Source: Chloromonas sp. AAM2 (Eukaryota; Chlorophyta; Chlorophyceae; Chlamydomonadales; Chlamydomonadaceae). From it: a DNA stretch of 22,027 bases. Shown here piece by piece: positions 1 to 9,400 of this stretch. The notes beneath the pieces are model-generated. The model made no database searches. It saw only the letters and a program-made list of their open reading frames with translations, and was not told the DNA's origin. The position numbers and the translations under genes are program-made. The stretch is from positions 6,410 to 28,436 of the forward strand of contig QAXH01006153.1 of assembly GCA_004335635.1 (NCBI GenBank), written 5' to 3'. Numbering within the stretch: the first letter of the stretch is position 1; every line of letters begins with the position of its first letter.

Positions 1-48
1 CTGCTGAGCGCCTAGCTGGTTGGTCCTGCGGTACCGTGGGTTGAACCA
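1..48 (+). repeat. Copy A of a tRNA-like dispersed repeat
   Basis: CTGCTGAGCGCCTAGCTGGT and the following TGGTCCTGCGG match 17180-17210 with two mismatches in 31 bp; after a gap of different length both copies continue GTGGGTTGAACC. TAGCTGGTTGGTC resembles a tRNA D-arm (A box) and GGGTTGAACC a T-arm (B box), so a tRNA-derived short element is possible. A run of ten A follows near 68-78. The copy starts at the window edge and may extend left. Confidence 0.5.
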
Positions 49-296
49 TGAGAAGCTATGTAATGAACAAAAAAAAAATGAATGTACGTGCCCATCATCT
101 ATAGCTCATGCCTCTTCTGACTGCAGTCGTCAGTCATACATGCATCCAGCACTTCACCTTGATACCTCACAATGGGTTTCCACACGAGCGGTGCTCCACG
201 CCATGCCCATGCACGGTGGCTTTGCATACGAATTAAATTTCAGGGCTGGGGCGGCTCTAGATTACCAGATTGATTACACTGACTACTAGCCCTCAC

Positions 297-1581
297 CTTG
301 ATGGGTGTCGTGTTCTGTCCCTGGATGTCTCTCACGAGCCACACGCCGCCGTCCGCATCCCCGTACGCCAGCAGGTCGGAGCGCACGTTGGCAAAGCGGA
401 TCAGGGTCACCGCCGCCTTGCTGTCATCAAACACGCACCGCATGCCTGGGATGACGCACAAAAACAACAGGACAGCTGCGGCAGATGGGGCTGACACATG
501 ATGCCTTGCCTATCAGTGCGGCCCAATATGGCCCAAGGTGGTGACTGATGGCCCAGCCAGATGGGAACAAGAGGACGGTTGAGAGAGAGGACAGTTCAGG
601 CAGCCGGGGCTTGTCTTGCCTATCTTCTGCCTTTGGCCTAGGTGGAAGCAATCCAATCCAAGTTCAGGCAGACAGGGTTGCGATAAGATAGACAATGTCA
701 AGTTGCGGTTCATGCAGGACGCTTCATGTGGCGGTTGGTCAGCTTGATATGGTGTGCGGCGCAAAGGGGTGGCAGCACCATGCACTGCTGACAGTGCTCG
801 GCGTGCCAAAGTAGCCCTAGGTGCCGTACTTTCTTACTTGTACTTCGTGGCTTAATCTTGATGGTTACATTTTCAACCGATGTTACAAACAGGTTTACTC
901 AAAGGCTGTGCACCACCTACCAACAAATGTGTAAGCTGCGCTGGGCTGGAATGAGACCGATGGTGAGGGCGCGTGTGTTGTCGAGGGAAGCGAGGCTGCT
1001 CCCCTGTTGTCACTTTCCAACAGGCTGGCAGTGCGGTCGGAGGCATGGGTGGAGGCAGGCGGGAAGGACGTGCGGCTGCGCGCCTTCTGCAGTCTGCATG
1101 GGCAATTCCATCACGTGCATGGAACGGCTTAGGGACTGACAGGGAGTGAATGCTCAAATGCTCCCTCAAGCAAAATTTCACTCAAGAAGCACACAGTCTC
1201 AAGTTCTTGGGACTCTATCAGCAAATGCCACAACTCCACATGCACCAGTCAGTCCATTGATCGAAATGAAGGCTAATCCCAGAGATGGGTCATCAAAAGA
1301 CTTGGCGGATGTGGAATTCTTTCCGCCTTGCGGCATGCATGGTGACCTGAGCTCCACTAACGATTTGCTGCATTTCAGGCTGTGCTCACTGCCCTGCAGC
1401 CCAAGAGCTGCTGTGCGGAGAACTGCTTGTTGTTTGCTGATGGTGCTGTCTATGCAGTGCAGCGCGTGCTGCGTGATCTTCTTGTCCTCCTTGCTTCTAC
1501 CCATCCCAGCCCCGGATGCCAGTGCTCTTACGTCAGATAGCTGCGCAGATCCGAGTAGGTGTAGCGCCCATTGCTCCACAA
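297..1581 (-). CDS. WDR13-like WD40-repeat protein, partial (3' part off the left edge)
   Basis: Three minus-strand exons with compatible phases. Exon 445-297 (acceptor CAG before 445, donor GTGAGG after 297) encodes a WD40 blade containing RCVFDDSKAAVTLIRFANVR and then SDLLAYGDADGGVWLVRD. Exon 1086 (or 1093) to 921, with donor GTAGGT, ends AAYTFVG; spliced to GMRCVFDD it gives YTFVGMRCVFDD, which resembles the segment of plant and animal WDR13 just before the first WD repeat. Its N-terminal half is Ser/Thr-rich, starting ARSRTSFPPAS. A tentative 50-nt exon, 1581-1532 (donor GTAAGA), reads WSNGRYTYSDLRSYLT and may correspond to the short Arg-Tyr segment near the WDR13 N-terminus. The start codon and most WD repeats were not found. 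WD40 proteins are usually scaffolds, and no enzymatic role is implied. The family call rests mainly on the 921/445 junction; the third exon is the weakest part. Confidence 0.66.
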
Positions 1582-4321
1582 CTGCAGGTGCACCAAAGGG
1601 GCAGGTATCACGGTATACGCATGGGCTCTGGGTGGCCGGTTGAAAGCATGGGTAATGCCAAGGTTTTGAGAAGAGGCACACGCATGACAGCAGAGTGAGT
1701 GGAGGCAGGTTCAGTGACCAGGCAATGTAGGATTCGCTCGTGCTGTTTGCATATGTGCGAAGGTTCTGCGCAGCCAAGGTGCCAGAACAGGTCCTACGCA
1801 AGCGCATGGCAGCAGCAACCGGAAGGCAGGGCTGACGGTCAACTGAGCTCAATGCCAAGAACAACTGCTCATCCTTTGTCCCGTTACAGTGCTATTTGGA
1901 GCCCTCATGATGACAATACGGTCTCAGGACACGATGTCTGCAGATGGAGTCATGACAGTACGGTCACATCTTTGGGGGTGCAATTAGGGTTTGGCGACGT
2001 CCAATAGAAACACGGTCCTACCTCTCGATGGACAGAGGCATGGCGATCGGTTGCTAGTAGATAATTGCGTATGTCTCCGGGATGCAAATGCGCTGCATCG
2101 GGGCTGCCCCGGGCCATCACGACACCATGTCCGGTTCCACTTGACTTCTGCACAGCTTCATATTTAAAATCAGCCGGTTGAGTAGTCAGCTAGCTAGATA
2201 ACTGCATAATGACACGCCGATTTTTGCGCACGGTGCTGCAACTGTGTGCTGGGAATGCGCTTCATCTCCGCCTGGTGGTCAACTGGGTGTGATAACACAC
2301 TTGCCCACGGGCAAAGCCACACCTTTGACCTCACTTTTGTTCCTCGCTGGCAAATCCCCAAGCGTGCACGGTCCTTGAACCACAAATGTTGCATGTAGCA
2401 TTTGAGGAACAAGGAGCCATTGGCACGGCCGATGCCAACCAAAGCCAACAAGCAGCAACTCTGTCTAGCACCTGCACTGGACTTGTGCCGCACTTCATAC
2501 TAATGAATGGTTGCACTTGCACTCCTTTGCTGGATCAAAATGAGCACGTGCGTGGTCAAGAGACGACAGCAGCTGTCGCAACAAGCTAGCCATGCTGGCT
2601 TGCAGACGGTTGCTCTCTGCTGTTGTGGCACGCTTTGAATCTGTCTTTGAAATCATTATATAAGACATAAAATTGCCGTGCATGGCTTGCACGAGTGCGC
2701 CCTCCATCAACTAAGAGGTTTTGATGCCCAGAGACGTGTATACGCTTTCGCTTTGTTCATTCTGTACCAGGCAGGCCATGTGAAGTCTTACAGGCTGTGG
2801 AAGATGTTGTCAGGTAAGGTCTGTACAGGAGGCCCAGAACACGGGCACATGTGTGAGCACGTAAACAAGCATTGAAACGACCTGGGCATGCGTACATACA
2901 GCCTAACGGCACACGACAATCGTACTCCAGCCATACTGACCCATGCGCTCATGCTTATGTATATTTGTAGGTTGATTCAACCACATATTCAATCCAGTAG
3001 ATCACGAGTAAAAATCACCTGGATCAGTTTCAGTTCATTCACAAAAGAATCACAGGGTACAGCTTGTCCGATGCAGACCTGATTGTGCTGAGCTGCCTGC
3101 TGGCTTTGATTTGAATAGGAACGTGTAAATTTGATGTTTGTATGTGTGTCACTTGTCATTTACAGATGCATTAGAGCGGTGAAGTATTTGACAGGTTGTT
3201 CATTGGCGGCTCAGGACATTACAAGGAGGGAGTGCACACCATGAAGCACGTCCAACGCAAACATCAACTGACTGCGTAAATTGCAAAAATTTCTCCTAGT
3301 AAAGGGGAATCTGACCGTGTCAGCAAGGGGTGGTGAGGCCCTTGTGGCCATCACCCCACAGGGGCGTCGACATGCACTGAGCGCGAACGCTAGCAAGCCA
3401 TGCAAGAGACGAGGTTGGACACCGTCCTGACCTAGCCTGCGCAAGAAAGAAAAAAGGCAGGAACAATGGCAGAAACAGGCCCGAAGGCAGTAAGGAACAA
3501 AGCAGAAAGAAAGATCACCGGCTATGAAGGACACAACACCAAAGAAATAGAGCAGAGGCGGTGCATGCGATACATGTTAGTCCAAGCTAGTCCATGAGAG
3601 GAGACCATGTGAATGTTACAGCGTGCCCAGTGACCTGTTGCCCAGATTGATGGAAATCAATACAATACAAGACGGTCAGACATAGTCATCATCATGGTGC
3701 GAGTCATGGCATCATCACACAGGCATAGTTTCTGGGCAGAGCTTGACTGCCAACTTATGACCAAACAGACTCCGTGACAACGTCTGGCAGGTAGAGAAGT
3801 GTCTGAGGCATGGTGCAGAGCCCAACACCTACTGCCCAAGTACCTGTACAGGACGATCTTGGCGCTCGCCACACCTCCTATTCGTGGCGTGGAAGGTTTG
3901 GCTGCCTTCTAAGGCGCCACACCTCCTACTGGTGCCACACCTCAGAACATAACATTCACACAACATCTTAACAGTCTCCCATGCTCGATCAGAAAAGTGT
4001 TTGATGAAGATGGTGCACGCACCACGAGTACATGGTGCTGACAACCTGTGCAGTGAGTAGCCAATCAGCAGGCCTGTGGGCATGCATGCCACATGGGAGC
4101 CATGCCCCAACGGGATAAAAATCGTTGTGCTTCAAACACACGTACCGAATGGTCCGCAGGCAGTGCCTGAACAAAACGACGGCACCTCGATTACATGTAG
4201 ACGTACACCGCACAAAACCGTCTGCCAACTGTCCCAGACTCGACCGTCCCACGTTTCCAATGCGGAACCAGCTTATTGACCATGTTATCTGATGAATCAA
4301 TTCTTCTGGGTAAGAGAGTGT
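1582..4321. other. Stretch with no convincing gene
   Basis: About 2.7 kb in which both strands give only short open frames without family resemblance or consistent splice structure. It probably holds the 5' part of the leftmost minus-strand gene plus the 3' flank of the gene ending at 4322. A TATA-like TATATAAG lies near 2656-2663 and reads TATATAA on either strand. The block GCCACACCTCCTA occurs near 3868 and again near 3915, with a shorter GCCACACCT copy near 3934. A first exon here could easily be missed. Confidence 0.4.
4191..4195 (-). terminator. TGTAA polyadenylation-type signal
   Basis: TGTAA, the pentamer commonly used for polyadenylation in chlorophyte nuclear genes, reads on the minus strand about 127 nt after the stop codon at 4322-4324. 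It is a five-base match, so chance is possible, but strand and distance suit the membrane-protein gene. Confidence 0.4.
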
Positions 4322-6265
4322 TCATCTGTTGGGAGAGGGCGAAAGATTTGCAGCTGCATTCGCATCTCCGCTGTCATCCGGCCGGCCTTGTGCAGAAAGT
4401 TCACTAGCCTGCCCAACTGGCAGTACTACATGCTGCTGATGATTTGCTGCTGTAACATGGCCCATAGGTTGTTCACCTGTCTGTTGTTGAGTTATTTGTA
4501 CCATGTCAGCATTTCCTGTCTGATCTGAGTGCATGTGGCTGCCTTGCCAGGCACCATCGCCCCTGTCCGCCAGCTCTATGCAAGCCACCACACTTCCCCC
4601 AACCCAATTGCTAGGCCCGGCGGCACTGGCTGCATCTGCACCGCCCTCGGGGGATTCATCAGCATGTGCTGCGTCTCCTAAAGGCTCGCCATGTCGCCCA
4701 CTGAGCCTGCTGAGTTTGAATGAACCTCCCCCGGCCGTTTCTAACGTATCAGCAGCGTCCAAGGAAGGCCGCAATGCCACCCATGTGATGTCCTGCTCAC
4801 ATGGCCCACCCGGTTGCTGAACCACTACGGCATCTCGCACTATCATCTTGATGTGGTCGAGCTGTGGGCGAGCCTGCAGAACAGCATGAACAGCATGTGC
4901 ACAACTTGTAGTGGTGGTTTGAACTCATGTGCATGCCCTGTCTTGACACGGGTCACCGGCTGTTACCTATGCATGCATCAAACCAAGCACAGGCAGAGTA
5001 GCAAACTGTGCAGACGGAAGCTGCAGTGTGTTTGCCGGCCAACCCAGTCTGGTGAACAAACAATCAGAGATAGAGTTGAAATGTTGCTCGCTGGAGCTAC
5101 CTGATGGTGCAATATGCTCACCGCGTTGCGGTCCCATGCCGGCGCAACAGCTGATGGTATGTCATCAGCGCCAGTGGGATTAGAAAGGGCCGCTCGTCTA
5201 GTCCCTGCAAAGTGTAAGCACATGCCACGCTTGTGTGCCGAAATGTCTGGGGACGCCTGCTCCCCGGGCGTGAATTGCTGTTATTCTTCACCTTGTCTTC
5301 ATCTTCTAGTGACTGCTGGCATGATTTGACAGCATGAACTTCGTAACAAGCTTGTGCTTACGAAATCGCACTTTGCACATGCATTTACGTGGTTGATGTC
5401 AACTCCTCAAACTTTGAGCCAAAAACCGGGTCTGCGTTTGAGTATGCTATGTGCACTTATGCTGCGTTGTACAAATGTGCAAGGTGTCAAAACAGAACCA
5501 CAAAAGCTGAAAATGGGACTGTGATGTGATATTATGGGCCATGGTATGGTATGGAAAATGACGGGTGTTTTGTTTTGCTGCACTCACGGTTGAGCTCGGC
5601 TCGCCTGCGCTGCCAATAGCCCCTGCACAATAGAAAGGGCATGCGCCATGACTGCTTGGGGTAGAACTGGCAAACTTCTTTTTTTCTTTTTTTCTTTTGC
5701 CAGGGTGGCAATCAAAGCATACAGACCTGTGAAATGTGAAAGTTATCAAGGCATGATCGGCTGCGGCCAAGTTGTGGTTGACGAGGTCATGTATCCCTAT
5801 GTGAGCCACAAAACCCCTTCCATCGGACAAAGCCAGAGGCCAGAAATCTCTCTGCATCTCCCGTAAACTACCAATCGACAACGTAATGGCCCAGCATCGT
5901 AGCTGCCGTGCCGCTGCTGCATGGGGTGCCCAACAGGCCACTAACTCGCACCTCGTAGCAAAGCACGCGCATAAGACTGTAACCAGCGCTGCAAGGGCGC
6001 CTGCGAAGCCGAGGCCAGTGTATGCTAGCAAGGCCATCCACTGTTGCCGGAGTTGTGAGTTGTCTGGTGATGGTGGAGGAGGATACGGGATTGGCGGCCT
6101 CAAAGCAGGCGGGGCAGTTGGCACTGTAGCATTGGTGCTATTGAGTATTGATAGTTCGCCTAAGACATGCTCCAAAAGATACCTCATTCTTCCAGTGTGC
6201 CAACTCCGATGTAGTTCCGGTGAAGGCTGCCCTGAGCCTGCTACCAGCATGCGACATCCCGGCAT
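4322..6265 (-). CDS. Single-pass membrane protein of unknown function (three exons)
   Basis: Proposed exons 6265-5872, 5204-5122 and 4873-4322 (phases 1 and 0; donors GTAGTT and GTGAGC; TTGCAG and CTGCAG acceptors), giving about 342 residues and a TGA stop. Residues 42-47 hold two N-glycosylation sequons (NST, NAT). Residues 51-68 are Pro-rich (PPALRPPIPYPPPPSPD). Residues about 77-102 form one clear hydrophobic helix (ALLAYTGLGFAGALAALVTV), followed by a Cys/Arg-rich juxtamembrane stretch. The remaining roughly 210 residues are polar, acidic and Gln/Ala-rich with no recognised domain. No cleavable signal peptide is visible, so either the helix is a signal anchor or an upstream exon is missing. 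Pro-rich linkers beside a single helix are common in volvocine and related algal surface proteins; that parallel is inference. In-frame Met codons at residues 6 and 27 are alternative starts. I do not recognise the family. Confidence 0.6.
5664..5696 (-). repeat. A-tract/AAGTTTGCCAGTTC element, copy 1
   Basis: On the minus strand an A-rich run is followed by AAGTTTGCCAGTTC (5677-5664). The same 14-mer after an A-run occurs on the plus strand at 6698-6711. Each lies in an intron in the host gene's sense direction: this one in the membrane-protein intron 5205-5871. Confidence 0.6.
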
Positions 6266-6447
6266 TCAGACAAACCCGGTGGCGGTTGTCGGTTGCTGTT
6301 TCTGGCCCGGCAGGCTGCCGACTCTCTATTGATTATACTCAGGCTGCGCACGTATTTTTCAGTGTATGTTCCTACTCCCTGTTCCTGGCTCGCTTACTCT
6401 TAGTCTGGAGTTGGCGGCTCCAGAGCCCTACTTGATCCCTGAACAGT
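6266..6447. promoter_or_regulatory. Short divergent promoter region
   Basis: 182 bp separate the predicted start of the minus-strand membrane-protein gene from the predicted start of the plus-strand RlmN-like gene. If both starts are right, the two genes share a compact bidirectional promoter including both 5' UTRs. I see no strong TATA box. If either gene has an upstream 5' exon, for example one using the CAG acceptor ending at 6446, the promoter lies elsewhere. Confidence 0.35.
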
Positions 6448-9400
6448 ATGTCCAAGAGGCGCACTACACGTCATTCCATATGGGACAGCCAGGCACTACT
6501 GGCAGCATTTACAGAGTATGGCATCAAAACAAGCCACGCCATGCGCCTGTGGAACCACCTAATCCGCCACCCAAGCTCCCACTGGTCGGACCTGCCTGAC
6601 CTACCAAAGGCAGCTAAGCTCATGTTGGACGAGAAGTTTGCGAAATTCACAACTAGGTACATGGCCACAGCACACATGGTTTCTAGCTGCAAAAAAAAAG
6701 TTTGCCAGTTCTGGGACAATTCGTGTGAGACAGACAGTGACATGGTGCAGGTGTGTAAATGTGGCGTTGATTGCGTGTCATGTGAGACTGAGATGTGGCG
6801 CCCTGGTTGGAGTGGTAGACGGTGTGGTGACCAATTCTGGGACAGGGTGCTGGATGCCAGTGGTGTCCTGGCCCAGCGTTGTCTGGCACTGAGACACGGT
6901 GTATGTGTGCGTGTGTTGGTAGACGGTGTTTGTTTTTGTGCCCCACCTGCTCTAGTCTCCGATGAGATGACCTACTGGAGAATTTGCAAATGGCAGTGTC
7001 ACCAATGCAAGTACAACGCGATTTGCAAGTGGCAATGTCACACGCATACGTCAACATCTATGTCACATGTGCAGAGTGATCCGCTGCGCAACTTCCAAGG
7101 ATGGCGAGACCACCAAACTGCTGATAGCGCTTCAGGATGGCCAGCAGGTGGAAGCAGTCATCATGCACTATGACACACGAGGTGAGCTGTGGGCACCGAC
7201 GAACATCACTCATAGATTTCAGTACGCATTTAGCTGCTAACAGAGCCACTGGCAGATGTAAGCGTGGGCTAGACTCAACTCTGCAAAGACCAGCGTGCCA
7301 ACGACACCCAAGTATAGCAGCAACAGGGTCCAGCCTTTGCCTGGTGTCCTTCGAAACACTGCTGCATGATGCTCAGGACGTTCTTTACCTGCTGTTCTTG
7401 AAAAAACTGTTGCAGCGCTTAGCTCTGCCAAACCTGCAGGCCGTTAATATCAGAATTTCCATGCCGTTGTTTGTGCAGCGACATACGAGGACGCCATTCA
7501 GGATGGCTCAGAGGACAGCCCTGCCCTTTTGGACGGTGATGGCACGTTGCAGCCCCGGCCGCCGATCGCAGGCGACACCACAACGGGTCCCCAGGCCCAG
7601 GGTCATGATGGCTTGGTGGATGATTTTCACAGCTGTGACGAACAGTCTAGTGAGGATGAAGACACAGCTGCATATTGCCAGGGGCTACTGGAGGCCGGGC
7701 AACAGGGCACGGGCGACGGCATGCTTGTAGGGACGGGGCCGGATGTAGATGGGGTCGACAGCACCGGCAGGCGAGGGGCGATTCAAGGAGAGGCTATCAA
7801 TGGTCCCAGCAATGGTGCACCAGGCAGCTGCGCACACTTGCCTCATGGGAGTTGTGATGGGGACGGTGGCGGCGGGGACGGGGGCGGCGGGGGCGGCCAA
7901 GGCTCTTTCAGCCGCGGGATGAGCGTTGTGTTTGGCAGCGAATCAGCCGCGTCCCGGTCGCAATCGGTGCTTGGGGACGGCAGGCAACGGCGGAGACGGG
8001 GCGGAAGGCATGAACCGGGAGCGGGCCATGACAGTAGCGTGGTGGTGCCCGCCGCTCCACGCTCTGTGTCTCCTCACAGGTCGGCTGCCAGATGGGGTGC
8101 ACCTTCTGTGCCACAGGTGAGGCAGCACCATGAGCACCAGCAGCACTTGGTCACAACCGAGACGGGATCATGCCGTCTCCGGTGACCATGGCCAGCAGTC
8201 AGGCCCAAGCAGTCAGGCTCGCTGACCCTCACACTGCGGCTCCTCTCCACCTTCACACTCGGGTCTAGGGTTGCCTGGACTTGCATGCCACATTCCAGAC
8301 AGTTGCGCCAAAGCAGTGTCTGTATAGGATCCTGTTGATTAGCCAGCATTTCCAACGTTTTGAACGGCTATCCTGTCTGTCGTTGTAGCACTCCAAGCCT
8401 GTTGATACTGCAGTCATGTCTTGTCTGCCGGAACCCACCCTACCCTTCTTGTCTTTCTGTGGCCCACCCGACCTCTCTTGCACATTGCGCATGTTTCCCC
8501 TCCTTGTTGTATCCAGGCTCTCTTGTCCACTTCAATTCTGAGTGCAATTGTGTCTTACCTAATCCGCCTGGGCCTAGGTTAACCTCATCCTTTGGCCTTG
8601 CCATTTCCCATCATGTGTGTTCTGTCCACCTCATTCCCTGCTGTTGCCATTTCTGCCTTGTGTGTTCTTTCCACCTCCTCACCTGCTTGCACCCGCCCTC
8701 ATTCTTCTTGTTGGTTGTGTCCAGGCACCATGGGCCTGAAGGGCAACCTTACAGCGGGCGAGATCATCGAGCAACTGGTGCATGCCAATGCCGTGGCGCG
8801 CGTGCGCAACATTGTGTTCATGGTGGGGGGTTTGATGCATGGCTTGCATACATCCGCTTGTCGCACACGGCTGGTGTTTTAGTTCAACAGGACTGGTTTG
8901 AGCAGGAGCACCATTGCAGATCATCTTTTACCAGGGAAATGTGCTTGTTAGATTGCGTTGTCAGAAAATAAGGCGTGTTATTCAGGTCATGCGGATTTGA
9001 AGGCTTGACTTGACCATGGCTATCTGTTCAAGCTTTGACTCGGCCTAGCTTGTCCATGTGACCACACCATGTGGCCATGCGTTGCTGCATCGCTTACCAC
9101 TTGACATGCTGGACATCTGACATGCATGTGCATGCAGGGTATGGGCGAACCATTGGCCAACTACGAGCCTGTGCGGGCTGCGGTGCGGCTGATGACTGAT
9201 TCGCGTGCGTTTGCGCTCAGCCGCAAGCACGTGACGCTCTCCACGGTGGGAGTGGTGCCCAGGATCAAGCAATTGGCCGCAGACCTGCCGGTGAGAGAGG
9301 AAGGGAATGGAACAACAGGTCTACAGGGATGTGGCGATGATGGGGCCAAGGGAGCAAGTGCATGGGAGGATCAATAAGCAGGACTGAGGGAGGCGGTGAC

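Noticed and set aside
1199..1864. 221-residue minus-strand open frame
   Set aside because: No domain is recognised and it overlaps the candidate 50-nt WDR13 exon in another frame. Part of the opposite strand (about 1378-1500) reads equally well, so neither is convincing.
2495..2710. Minus-strand frame beside the TATATAAG motif, possible first exon of the WDR13-like gene
   Set aside because: No phase-0 donor and no resemblance to WDR13 N-termini were found.
6148..6435. Plus-strand open frame just upstream of RlmN, possible transit-peptide exon
   Set aside because: It ends in a stop at 6433-6435 in the same frame as exon 1, no donor linking it was evident, and it overlaps the minus-strand membrane-protein exon.
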